A stretch of 64,000 bases of DNA, taken from contig MU385744.1 in the NCBI GenBank assembly GCA_022497155.1, positions 443,481 to 507,480 of the forward strand. The letters are read 5' to 3'. Of the stretch, positions 1 to 10,808 are shown in pieces; position 1 is the first letter of the stretch, and every line of letters starts with the position of its first letter. Made by a program: the position numbers and the translations under genes. This stretch comes from Whalleya microplaca (taxonomy: Eukaryota > Ascomycota > Sordariomycetes > Xylariales > Xylariaceae). The notes beneath the pieces are model-generated. The model searched no databases, had not been told where the DNA came from, and was given only the letters and a program-made list of their open reading frames with translations.

Positions 1-3000
1 GTATAATAATAAATTTTTATCGGTCCGAATAATTTATTACCTTCCTTTAGGTTTTTTAATCGTTTTATAAAGGTTTTTGTTTATTTTAAGTTACCAATTT
101 TGAAATATCGCTTTAAAATTACTTTTGCCTCTTTCTAAATAATAATATTTTCTAATAAAGTTTCGATTTATCGCTTATTTATTTGGTTATCCGTTTAATA
201 TAGTATTTCCCTAATTTTAATATTATTTTCTAAGCTATATCTATCGAATATATACGTTATATTTTCGATTTAATTTATAACATTATTTCTATCGAATAAA
301 AGCTATAAGTAGTTTCGAAAATCTAGTAACGTAACTGTTACTATAAACCTAGTTTTTCCGGTTATAATAAATCGTTTTTAATTAAAAGCTATATTTTAAT
401 CCGTAAGCTTTTTATCGAGTTATATATCTTTTGTTATACTAAAAAATAAAGCCTTTTAGCTAGTTACTTTTAATTAAGTATTTTAATTATATAATACCGA
501 GTCTCCTTTATTTTAATAATATTTTTAATTAGTAATAAAGTTAATAACTCCTTAATTATCGGTTAGTTTAAGAGATTTTTTTTTAGCTATATTTAATATA
601 GTTTAAAATGTCTTATTATTTAACTATCTTAATTCTTTAGTTATACTTAATTTTAGGGAAATATATTTTATTTCTTTTAATTATATTAGGTTATAATTTT
701 TTAATACTCTAGATATAAAATTACAGCTGTTCTTTAGGACGCTAATAATAGCTTTAAAAATTAGGAAACTTTTAAAAAAAATCTCGATAATAAGTTACTA
801 ACCTAGCTATTATATTACACTAATTAATTAATTGCATAATAAAATTACCTATAAGCTAGTTAAAAGCTCGGATATTATTCTTGTTACCCATATTTCACCC
901 TGGTCTACTTTATAAGTCTAAACCGTAATACGCTTTCGTACATTATTTGCTATATATTTTATAATTTCCTAATCCTTCCCAATCTTTCGTGCTACTGATT
1001 TTTTTATATTTAATTTGCTTTATTAAAACTTATATTTCTTTATATTTTTGTATTATTATATTCTCGTATTTTTTATACTTTATATTTTTTATATTTTTAT
1101 ATCTTTATATTATTAGTTTATTAATATATATTATAAGTCTTTTATAAGTTTTTTTATTAATCTATTCATTTTTAGCATTACTTTTTTATTTTAAATAATC
1201 GTTTACTGTTAGTTCTTTTTTTTAGTCAGTGCTTTTTTTTTATAAGTTCGGTTAGTTTAATAGTTTTAAGGGTTTTATTAAAGTCCTTTTTTTTAGTTTT
1301 ATCTTACTGCTGCTTTTATTTGGACTGTTTTTCTCGATTAATTAAAAAGGCGAAGAAGTTAAAGCCTATCCGGAAAAGCTAAATGTTTTAAAACAGGATA
1401 TCGGGGTAAAGGAGGTGCTATTTTATAGCTTAGCTGATCGGAAATAATCGAGGCAATAAAACAAAAAAATCACTTATAACAGCTATTAATCGAAAGGAAA
1501 AATGTATCTATTATCGGCGACAAAGCCGTCTAAGCTATATATATTTTATCTGAAAGTAAAAAAAAAAAAACAAGCGATATATATATGCCACGGCACACTA
1601 GCCCTATAATATTACTTTTTATTTTTACGTTATTACTTTTATATATTTAGCAAGCTAGCTTTTTTATAGCAGGATATACTTAAGACTTTAATTAACCCCG
1701 TTATAATTAGTACTTAATTTAGTCCGGTTTATATTATATGTCGGATATTTTTTTTTTTTTCCCTTAATCGATATGTTGATTTTCCGGCGATTTAGGGAAT
1801 ATTTTCTTTCTTTATTTGATTTTTCGACCTGGTTTATGCGAACGTAAGGCCGAAAATTCGTCTTTTTTTTTTATAGCGGCAATAACCTTTATTAGCAGCA
1901 ATAAGTTTAACGCCGCTCTTTAAGCCTTATATATTAAACTTACTTTTAAATTTAATACTTATATCGGCGCGTTAAAAGCTAATTACGAAAGCTACGTTTA
2001 GCAGTTTTAAACCGATAAAACCTTTATTAAATTTAAACTCGGTATTATAAAAATTACTTACGGTGCCTTATTATTTAAATAGCCACGCCTTTAATTAGTT
2101 CTCCTAAATTTTCTTACCTTATTAAGCCCGTCAGACTTTAATATATAGATTCTTTAAATCGCCGGCAAATTAAAAATCGATAGCGAAATAATCGGATTAA
2201 CTTAAGCTAAGTTTTATTATATATACGCTTATCTCGAGCTTAAGGTATAATATATCGTCCTTTTTATTATAGCTTACGTATAAAAAAGCGGCGTTTGGAA
2301 TTACTAAATTATTTTAAATACTTTAAAATTAATTTACGCCGATTTAAATAAAGCTACGCGAGCGGCAGCTAAGTTTCGATTTATTATATAAAGTTTTAAT
2401 AAATTTATTTATACCTTTTTAATATAATAACACCGATAAACCTAAGAGGCTAGTAAAATAAACCTTTTTAAAAAGTACCGGATTAATTATTTATGTTATA
2501 CCGTAAATAATAAACTAAAATAAAAGCTTTTTAAAAGAGATTTAATATCGAATATTTATAACAAATTTGTCTTATAGCTTTACCGGCAGTCAGGCTTTTA
2601 TGTCTCGGCTTCCCGTAATTTTAGTGCTATAGATATTTTTGTTAGCATTATTTACGTATATATTACTAAAGCCGAAACCGAAGTTTAAATAGCGTCCGAA
2701 AATACCTTTAAAAAAGGTGCTTAGCTACTTAAAATTGCGTTATTTTAAACTCCCGATAGCCCGATAGCTATATTTAATACTTATAAGAAATGTCGTATTA
2801 AAAAGCGTTTTTAGTAGTGTTAATGTTATAGCGATATAACTTACGATATTATAAAATGCCCGTTATTATTATATAAATCGAACTTCCGCAAATTACTCGC
2901 CGATAACGAGGATATAAAATAAATTATAATAGCTATATATATAATGGGCTGTGCCGTAGTGGGGAATATCGGCGATCATAAGCCGATATAGCAGCATAGC

Positions 3001-4060
3001 TCTCGAGAGCTAGTATAAATGCTTACAAGCTATGCCGATATACCTTCTTGATTTTCTTTTCTTTTTTAGTTAGAAAATAAACACTTATTTGGCATTATAA
3101 AATTACATTTTAGCGTGACGGCCTTTCATAATATAGTAGTAAGTGTGTGGCTTTATAGTGGTCGATATTAAATAATCGTAAAAAAATATAATAAATTAAT
3201 AAAATCCTTTTAAAAGATTTAATTTTTAAAATTTTAACAAGTTTATTTAATGCTAATATTAAGTTTTATATAATTTATATAGATTAAGATATAAGGGTTA
3301 AATAAAGTCGAAAAATTATTTTTTAAAAGCAGTAATAATTAGGTTAATTTTTATATATATTAGGTGTGCTATAAGCTAGCTATTATTAGCTATTATATAT
3401 AGTAGATTTAAGGGGATAATGTTATAACATAAGCTTTATAAAGTATTATAAAGCTTTATAAGCTATAGCATACCCTAAGCTTTATATATGTGACTTATTA
3501 AACCACATGCTTAATTAAATAGCTTAGGTAATTAAGTGAGGAGGTTTTTTTAAGTCAGGCTGTCATATAATAATTAGCTAACCTTTTATTCCTTACTTTA
3601 TAATTTTTAGTAATATATATTTATTACATAACACGCGCCGCCTTTTTTTTAAGCCGTTATAATCGCGTTATTTTATAAAGTTATTTAATATTATAAAATA
3701 AAAGGTATAATGTAACTTTAAAGTAAATATTTATAAAGTAAACGCGAGCGACGTTAATAAAGTAAATATAATTAAAAATAATAAGTTTAAAGTTTATAAT
3801 ATAAGCGTTTTTTAAATTAAAACTGCCGTTTAAATGTAAAAAAACATAAATAATTATAATATAATAAAAAATAATATTATAAAATAAATATATAAAGTAA
3901 TAAATAATATAATTATTATATAAAAAAATAATTAAAAGGTTATATTTTAAATAACTTTTATATATATAATTTTAATAAAAGATTTTAATAAATAACAATA
4001 ATGTTATAAAATAATAATAAATAACGACAGTATATTTAAAGCGATAGCATATTTAAAGCG
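1..4060. repeat. AT-rich RIP-type block (left)
   Basis: This stretch is dominated by A and T with very frequent TA dinucleotides and has no substantial ORF. The composition changes abruptly to ordinary sequence at about 4060-4100. Such AT-rich blocks in Pezizomycotina are normally transposon DNA mutated by RIP (C-to-T on both strands). A decayed reading frame at about 1877-3050 supports that view. I see no intact gene. Confidence 0.8.
1877..3050 (+). mobile_element. RIP-degraded retroelement gag-like ORF relic
   Basis: One forward frame (GCG GCA ATA ACC at about 1877) reads as protein-like sequence for nearly 390 codons if stops are ignored. The in-frame stops I read are almost all TAA or TAG, as expected when CAA, CAG or TGG codons suffer C-to-T change. 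The translation has a charged helical middle part and a basic Cys-containing tail at about 2780-2900 that resembles a damaged nucleocapsid zinc knuckle. This organisation fits a gag or LINE ORF1 protein. The superfamily (Ty3/gypsy or Tad-type LINE) cannot be fixed by eye. The element is dead. Confidence 0.5.
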
Positions 4061-4151
4061 ACATATCACGGTGTGTGGTAATTGCTAGAGGCAAAGGCTC
4101 TAATATTACTAGCTGTTATATTGAAATCGCAAGATGAGGAAAAGAGGAACA

Positions 4152-4179
4152 AATTTCCTAAGTGCGCGCTAAGGAAATT
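4152..4179. repeat. Inverted repeat at the edge of the AT block
   Basis: AATTTCCTAAG and CTAAGGAAATT face each other around a short TGCGCG centre, with one mismatch in the arms. It sits just inside the boundary between AT-rich and normal DNA and could be part of an element end or a hairpin. Confidence 0.5.
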
Positions 4180-4231
4180 CGTTCAAGAGGACCCCGCCGG
4201 GCTAACCCCGGTGGGTGACTAATTCATGCAC

Positions 4232-4263
4232 GGGCCACATACCACAGGTGGTCCGTGTGGACC
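4232..4263. repeat. Imperfect hairpin next to the AT block
   Basis: GGGCCACATACCAC is followed after 2 nt by GTGGTCCGTGTGGACC, which folds back with one mismatch or bulge. It is 50 bp from another inverted repeat. The role is unknown; the terminus of a small transposable element is one possibility. Confidence 0.45.
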
Positions 4264-6304
4264 GTGACTTGACGGCATATTCGAAGCGACGGCATAAGCG
4301 ACCGGAAAAAAAAAAACTATTCCCATCCTTAGAAGTCTTCACACCTTAATGTCGAGAACTTGGATTTTTATTTTTTTTTTCCACAGCTTAAAACACCAAC
4401 GCTCGACGACGACAATATTCACGATGTCGAACTAACGCACTCCCCTTGCCCCTTTGTCCGCCAACGCCGTCGCCCTCCCCATTAAAAGAAAGTGGGATGA
4501 CGACTTCGACAAGAACGCGCCGACGTCCGCTTAACGCCCATATACCCTCACCCCAACTTCTCCTCCTCCACCAGCCGGTGCTATAGTTAGCGCCGGTTTC
4601 GAGTCTTGGCTCGCCGCCCTCCCTCCCGCCATGTTAGGAACACTTGGTGGCTCCGGGTCGGAGTTAAAAATGCCCATGTGGCATGGCGACGGGAGAAAGC
4701 TGACTTGGCGAAAGTTCGCGGAGGAGGTAAGTTAAAAAGCATACCGACAAAGATCACCAGTATTATTATTACTAAATACGCGTACCTTAAGCATTTTTAT
4801 TTTTATGAAATCGCTTAAGGGTAACTTACTCTAAGGTAATTCACTCTAGGGTAAGTTTCGCTATATTAACGCGGTGGGGCGCAGATCACCGAGAAAGTCT
4901 CCCTGACCAACCCCGCCGCCACCATCCACGACTGCTGGATAGTATCCGGCGTCGAAACAGATACGGCGGGATATCCCGTCAAGAAACTCTCAGCCCGGGG
5001 TAGCGCCAACAAGTGGCCGCTTCACCGCATCATGTTCTTCTTGTCCGCACCACACCAACTCCAACACGCGCCGTCGAGAGACCACCAAGTTGCCCACCGG
5101 TGTGGGCGTGGCCGGTACAACTTTGCCACGGGAGTGAAGGTGTCGTGTATAAACCCGCACCACCTCACGGTACCCTTGCACCGTGTGTCGGTTAATATTT
5201 ATGTAAACTGTATTAGCTAAGCTTATGTTGAATTGAGGGTTAAGGACTGGTATAGTACAAGGCACAAATAGTAGCATTGTGTATATATAGCAGGCCATCT
5301 GCCACTCTAGAATAGCTGAACCTCAAGTCAATCTAAGCCTCATTAACCCTGTATTTCAACAGCTTACACATATTCCTTTTATAACCCTCACTAATTTAAG
5401 AACTACATGGAATAAAACTCCTGAACTTTAGTTCTATTATTTATTCGCTTCGCCTGTGTTGCTAAATGAACTCATTTGAACACCTCATCTCTGACTTTAT
5501 AGCGGTATTGTTGAAATTAAGCTAATAGAGCGAATACCAATAGTGCTGTTAGGAACTAGACTAAACTCGCTCTATACGTACCTAGCCACAGCTCTTGGGA
5601 AGGCATCCCTAACAGTAGCGATCGGTTGCCGCTGATACTTTTTACGACGACTAACTTATTATTTAGGTAGTGCACGAGTCCCTTGGTCGAGTTCTCAGTG
5701 AATCTATCAGGTTGTGGGTGTGTAAACCATAAAATGTCTTGAATCTTGTTGGAGATGATATACGTTCCTGGTGTCTAGTGATGATGTCTCCCTCATGAAA
5801 ACTACTAGGTACGACACTCATAGCCTACATCTATTTTCAACACACATGGTGTGGTCTGAACATACTGTAACGGTGATTACACAGGTAGCCACAGCAGCCC
5901 TTCTCCAGTGTTCTCTTTAAAAGAAATGACTAAAGAACAATGTTACCCAACCTTATAATGTCCATCTGCCACCCCCTGCATTTGATTTACTACTAGCAGA
6001 TTTATTAAATAATTCGACTGTAGTATATGGCTACTCGGAATTCGATGATCAAAAGGTGACAGAGGCTTGTATACGTAGCCGAATAGCCTTGGAAAGTACC
6101 TATCTTTGTTAAGGGACCAGACAGACGTTTTGTTTAAGACAATACACTTGGACATAGACTACGACGTTGAATTCCAATCACCATAGAGGTTAGTTGAACA
6201 ATCAGAGGTAATATAAAATAATTTATTGCCGGCGAGTAAGTTCTCTCTCATACAAACCAAGCACGCCGTGGCAATTTGATCGAGGTAAGACAAAGATCAC
6301 AGCA

Positions 6305-6790
6305 ATGGCAACAATGAATCCCCCGATACCAAAAACGACGAATCGTATGGACATTACCTTTATTTGTAGCGATCCGCCGCCTTCACCTGAAGGTGAATGT
6401 TCTCGACCGCATTTAGAACAAAGCAGTGCACCTCCACTGCCTGCAAGTGGCGTGTGTACTTGGTGGGCCTGTACACAAGCCCCGGTTCATGGCTCAAAAA
6501 GGTGCCCGTCTCACCGCTACAAGAAACGAATGAGCGAGGGAGAAAAAGTTTGTGATTGCACAAAGTGCAGCAAAGAGTATCGCCGAGAATATGATCAAGG
6601 ATTATATCATGACTGGTTGGCGAAAGGTTTATGTCCAAGGTGTCACGAGCACTCGATACTTGAGGTACCTGGGACTACCCAGTGCAAAAAATGCCGAATT
6701 AAAGCTCAGAAGAGGCGAGAAGAGAAGAAGCGGGCTAAAGCAAAGAGAGTTGCACAAGAGGCTGCTTGCGCAGAAGGCAACCATGTTTAG
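6305..6790 (+). CDS. Small Cys-rich, zinc-ribbon-like hypothetical protein
   Basis: This is an intronless ORF of 161 residues. The first 45 residues are Pro/Ser-rich and look disordered. From about residue 50 there are spaced Cys/His groups: CTWWAC with a following CPSH, then CDCTKC, CPRCHEH and CKKC. The last 30 residues are highly basic (Lys/Arg/Glu helix), a typical nuclear-localisation or nucleic-acid-binding tail. Cys/His spacing suggests two or more zinc sites, but I do not recognise the family. The start is the first ATG of the frame; a second Met at codon 4 is an alternative. It stands alone next to the AT-rich block, a common position for lineage-specific genes. Confidence 0.6.
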   Translation: MATMNPPIPKTTNRMDITFICSDPPPSPEGECSRPHLEQSSAPPLPASGVCTWWACTQAPVHGSKRCPSHRYKKRMSEGEKVCDCTKCSKEYRREYDQGLYHDWLAKGLCPRCHEHSILEVPGTTQCKKCRIKAQKRREEKKRAKAKRVAQEAACAEGNHV

Positions 6791-8250
6791 GTGACTGCCC
6801 ATAGTTAAACCTTTGATGTCATTTTGGGATAGAATTAGTACTAGGTGAACGTCCAAGTTCATTTAGTGGCTGTTTAATCCATTACACCAACCCAGCATTA
6901 TACATGACACCATAGGCAATCCGCAAGAGTGACAAAGCATTGTTACACTGTGAATATACATAGAACTTTAATAGAGCACACACGTCTGATTCAATTATAT
7001 TTTGGCTGTTCTTCGGGCCGATTTCTGCCTAAATTCAAATGTCTTGACAAGTCAGTAGTTGAAACTCCAAAGATTATTTGAACGAGGTATTTGCCGGCTT
7101 CAAATTCCGTATAGCAGAATCCTATAAGTAGGCAAAGCCCAAGTTACAGCATAGCTTAATGAAGCCTTCTACATGCCCAGGAGGTTGATAAGAGATACAT
7201 ACAGTTCACTGTTTCGGTCAACATTGGCAGTGTAAAGACAGACCTCTTTGCATGTGAGCACGGAGACGACTACATGCGCCATCTAGCAACCGTCATTGCA
7301 CCCGAGTCGGCATGTTCAGTCGAAGACGGAGCCAAAAATCAGCTCTAGACGGCTACTTCTAATGTTACTAGTAGTTCGTACTACAAACTTATTGGGGTTG
7401 GTGGAATAGAGACTGGTTACGTGCTTGATAAGGAGCTGGTCAAGAAGCTCTGGGAAAGGACCGAAGTGGAGTTGCAAGGCAAGGCGTTGTAGATGGGGCT
7501 GACTACCATGCAGCGTTTCCATTAAGTCAAATCGAATCAAACCACATCATTGAATTTTTCAATTGACTTGAAGCTATTCACGCTTGATTTGATGGGCAAT
7601 ACGCTAAATTCCCCCAAATTTCCCCCTGAATCCTGAATCCACTTGAAAAACTCGTCGAGAAATGACCTGAACTACAAAATTGTTAGGTGAGGCTTAAGGG
7701 TGTAATATGAATTAGCATTTAAAATGTGTCAGAAGTATAGGACATTAGATAGGTAGTTCAGATTTGATTAAGTAGTAGGAAGCACCAGGAATTTGTGACG
7801 ATAGACGATCATATACTCATTGGAACTAAATTCAGTTATCGCCGTCAAATGCAGAAAATTCAGCTCATTTTGGTATGTAGAATATGTTTTACAGGAGGGA
7901 AATGCTACTCTCCCTGTCGAGCTGGGAATAACCCATCAGCGAAGCTTTCACCCTTCGAAACCCTTAATTGTGGTCTTCCAAGAGCTTTAGTCCGATCGCC
8001 ATTATAGGTATTACCCTATTTTATTTTCTAATTGCCACGCGCAGAAAATTATTAGCAAAGTATTGAGACTGTTGAAGAACACCATTGCCATGCAAGCCAC
8101 CAAGCCACACTGTGATACCGCAGATAATGCATAACATGAGCGGTATCAGGAGTCACAATGGGCCTTAGAAGGCCCTAGACTTTTGGTAACCGGCATTTGG
8201 CTTTATTCAGTAACCATTTCCAGTATTCTACGCCTATTATTTCACAATTC
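6791..8250. other. Intergenic region, no gene seen
   Basis: About 1.46 kb without a supported gene. Short ORFs at 7316-7540 and 7795-8007 show no recognisable domain or coding character. Confidence 0.5.
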
Positions 8251-9519
8251 CTAACTTGAACTTGACTGCTTAACTAGCTCTTTTAGCCTCTGGGCTACAC
8301 CGTCAGACCACTTCTTCTCGTTGATATCGAAATCAACCTCTACGACCTTTATATCGCTACCATTGAGTTCATTCGTTATGGCATTAAAGAGCGCCTCGTC
8401 CGCTGCTTTATCATGGAATGCTTGACCCTCAACAGCAATCGCGCTGATACCTTTCTGAGGAAGCCATACCTCGGTCAGCTCAGGCTTTGTGCAATTCCTC
8501 TTGAGCCTAGAAGCTAACCTCCTTCCAAGCTCCTGGCACTCCCCGTCATTTGTCCGCATAAGTGTTACAGACGGGTTGTGCTCAAACAGCTTCCTCCCCT
8601 GGAACTTCATGGGAACAGTTTCTTTGGGGCCGAAATTCACCATATCTAAAGCGCCAACGCTGATAATCTGGGGCAAGCCCGCTTTCGCAGCAGCCGTTAG
8701 TCTACTCTCACCGGCACTGAAGACACCACCGACCAACTCGTCGGCCAGCTCGGTGGTGGTCAAATCCAGGATGCCATCTAGCCGTCCTTCTCTTACTAAC
8801 CGCTCCATGGCACGTCCGCCTGCACCAGTGGCATGGAACACGTAGACCTCGAAGCCTTGATTTTCTAACCATGCCCGTGCGGCCTCAACCCCTTTTGTAG
8901 TGACGCCGAACATGGTAATACCGATCCCCTTTTTCTCCGTCCCCGTCTTGGCTCTCCTACCTCTCTCGACGTACGCCTTGGCCATCCCCACGATGGCCGC
9001 AGCTGCGTTCTCCACCACGGCCTTCAATACCTCGTTGAGTCCGGCGATGTCGACGACACTGTACATCATGGTGATGTCCGACTCCGCGACGTACGAGCTC
9101 GTGTCGCCCGAGGCGACCGTGGAGACGATCAGCTTCGGGAAGGTCAGCGGGAGCTCCCGCATCACGGCGGCCGCGATGCTGGTCCCGCCGCTCCCGCCGA
9201 GGGCGATAATCGCCTGGATCTGCCCCTGAGCGTGCAGTTGCCGGACAGTGCGGATGGCCCCACTGGTCATGGTTTTGACGACTTGGCCGCGCGGGAGCGA
9301 TTGCAGGGGTCCATCCTCCCCTTGGTACCCGCTGGCTTTCAGAACTTCCGGTTGCGGTACGGTGATGGCTTCATGGTTTGTCGGACTCCGCCCTGCATCG
9401 ATTAAGACGACGTTGGCCGATGGGGCGTGGTGGAGTATCTGAGATCGGAGATAGAGGTACTCGGGCAGCTTTGTATCCAGCGTACCGATCACCGCAATCG
9501 ACGTTTCGGGACTAGCCAT
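8251..9519 (-). CDS. Tm-1-like ATP-binding protein (UPF0261 family)
   Basis: A single-exon 422-residue protein matches the UPF0261/Tm-1-like family along its whole length. Visible hallmarks are the N-terminal IGTLDTK motif (about residue 11), the glycine-rich LGGSGGTS loop (about 107), the long conserved stretch containing STVASGDTSSYV and the following SDITMMYSVVDIAGLN, and the second-domain FGVTTKG and HATGAGGRAME motifs. In tomato this domain is the N-terminal half of Tm-1, where the structure binds ATP and tobamovirus replication protein. The native role in fungi is not established. The gene is transcribed divergently, with 282 bp between start codons, from a TIM-barrel gene that corresponds to the other half of Tm-1. 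A shared promoter and a joint function are therefore likely. The 5' half is GC-richer than the 3' half. Confidence 0.93.
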   Translation of the reverse strand: MASPETSIAVIGTLDTKLPEYLYLRSQILHHAPSANVVLIDAGRSPTNHEAITVPQPEVLKASGYQGEDGPLQSLPRGQVVKTMTSGAIRTVRQLHAQGQIQAIIALGGSGGTSIAAAVMRELPLTFPKLIVSTVASGDTSSYVAESDITMMYSVVDIAGLNEVLKAVVENAAAAIVGMAKAYVERGRRAKTGTEKKGIGITMFGVTTKGVEAARAWLENQGFEVYVFHATGAGGRAMERLVREGRLDGILDLTTTELADELVGGVFSAGESRLTAAAKAGLPQIISVGALDMVNFGPKETVPMKFQGRKLFEHNPSVTLMRTNDGECQELGRRLASRLKRNCTKPELTEVWLPQKGISAIAVEGQAFHDKAADEALFNAITNELNGSDIKVVEVDFDINEKKWSDGVAQRLKELVKQSSSS

Positions 9520-9801
9520 AATGACTTACATCACTAAAATCTCCCCGAAAAGCCACTTGGGTCATATGTCTGGTGTCTTCACAGCTCTAGTGTTGCTGGT
9601 CGTATGTATGTGGACGGGAAAAGAAAGTACGCATATGACTTAATCAGCCACAGGTGGGGAAGAGGCGGGACGGGACGTCGGGGCGGCTGCATGCATTACG
9701 TATCAGATCTGACGAAGGCGCCGCCACCTCCGAACCATTCGCTCTTACTCCTCCCAACCACGGGAACATTCACGCCACCGCCGTCCCTACACCAGCGCAA
9801 C
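9520..9801. promoter_or_regulatory. Bidirectional promoter of the Tm-1-like/TIM-barrel pair
   Basis: Only 282 bp separate the two divergent start codons. This interval must hold the upstream signals of both genes. No clear TATA box is visible. The in-frame extension upstream of the TIM-barrel start (from 9604) encodes unconserved Pro/Gly-rich sequence and is more likely 5' UTR. Confidence 0.6.
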
Positions 9802-10638
9802 ATGGCTCCGATTCCCCGTCAAGAGATCCTGCAGCGCCTGAGAAATGTCATCTCGTCGCACCGCCCGATCGTCGGCGCGGGCGCCGGCATTGGCCTGTCC
9901 GCCAAATTCGTCGAGGCGGGCGGCGTCGACCTGATCATCATCTACAACTCGGGCCGCTTCCGGATGGCCGGGCGCGGCTCGCTGGCGGGGCTGATGCCGT
10001 ACGGCGACGCGAACGCGATCGTCGTCGACATGGCGAAGGAGGTGCTGCCCGTCGTGAAGGACACGCCGGTGCTCGCGGGCGTGTGCGGCACGGATCCGTT
10101 CCGCGACATGCGGCAGTTCCTGCGCCAGCTGAAGGAGTTGGGGTTCAGCGGCGTGCAGAATTTTCCCACCGTCGGCCTCATTGATGGGTCGTTCAGGGCG
10201 AATCTCGAGGAGACGGAGATGGGATATGCGTTGGAAGTCGAGATGGTGCGGATCGCTCATGAGTTGGACTTGGTCACGTCGCCGTATGTTTTCAATGTTG
10301 AAGAGGCCGTGAGCATGACGAAGGCTGGTGCCGATATCATTGTTGCGCACATGGGTTTGACTACGAGTAAAGGGATTGGTGCCAAGACTGGGAAGAGTCT
10401 AGATGACTGTGTAAAGCTGATACAAGATATCCGGGAGTCAGCTGTGAAAGTAAGAGAGGATGTGATCGTCTTGTGTCATGGTGGACCAATCGCCGAGGTG
10501 CAGGACGCAGAGTATGTCCTCTCACGAACTAAGGGGGTGCATGGATTCTTTGGAGCGAGTAGCATGGAGCGCATCCCCGTCGAAGTCGCCATCACGAATA
10601 ACACGAAAAAGTTCAAGGAGATTCATATAGCAGACTAG
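9802..10638 (+). CDS. TIM-barrel domain protein (PEP-hydrolase-like, Tm-1 C-terminal half)
   Basis: This is a 278-residue single-exon protein. I start it at the ATG of [10 protein letters not shown] because family similarity begins there; an upstream in-frame ATG at 9604 would add 66 low-complexity residues. Family signatures are [12 protein letters not shown] near residue 25, the [18 protein letters not shown] segment, [51 protein letters not shown] and CHGGPI. This set belongs to the TIM-barrel family annotated PEP hydrolase-like (PF09370). The same domain forms the C-terminal half of plant Tm-1 proteins, whereas the neighbouring divergent gene encodes the N-terminal half. The actual substrate is unknown. 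Confidence 0.92.
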   Translation: MAPIPRQEILQRLRNVISSHRPIVGAGAGIGLSAKFVEAGGVDLIIIYNSGRFRMAGRGSLAGLMPYGDANAIVVDMAKEVLPVVKDTPVLAGVCGTDPFRDMRQFLRQLKELGFSGVQNFPTVGLIDGSFRANLEETEMGYALEVEMVRIAHELDLVTSPYVFNVEEAVSMTKAGADIIVAHMGLTTSKGIGAKTGKSLDDCVKLIQDIRESAVKVREDVIVLCHGGPIAEVQDAEYVLSRTKGVHGFFGASSMERIPVEVAITNNTKKFKEIHIAD

Positions 10639-10808
10639 AGTTTCCCAGAGTACCTAGGCATCTCTAAGCACAATAGGGACATAGACCGATATCACACCAC
10701 ATGAAAACTTTCCAGCATCCTTGAAAAACGAAACTCGATATTCATTTTCTTAAGTTACAATATCCTGGCCACTTATTTATTTCTGATAGATAAACCCCTG
10801 GATCCTCA

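Larger units (their letters stand above)
4061..6304. other. Transition zone without a supported gene
   Basis: Base composition returns to normal here. Two inverted repeats lie at 4152-4179 and 4232-4263. The part at 4380-5300 is GC-richer and has short unrelated ORFs on both strands, with stops breaking every candidate frame. It could be an old gene relic, but I recognise no family. From 5300 to 6304 I see nothing supportable. Confidence 0.5.

Noticed and set aside
4990..5298. Overlapping ORFs in the GC-richer patch
   Set aside because: Both strands give equally plausible but unrelated ORFs; no family or splice structure supports one.
9654..10350. Long overlapping ORFs inside the TIM-barrel gene, both strands
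   Set aside because: They are Arg/Ala/Gly-rich shadows caused by high GC content at third positions of the true gene.
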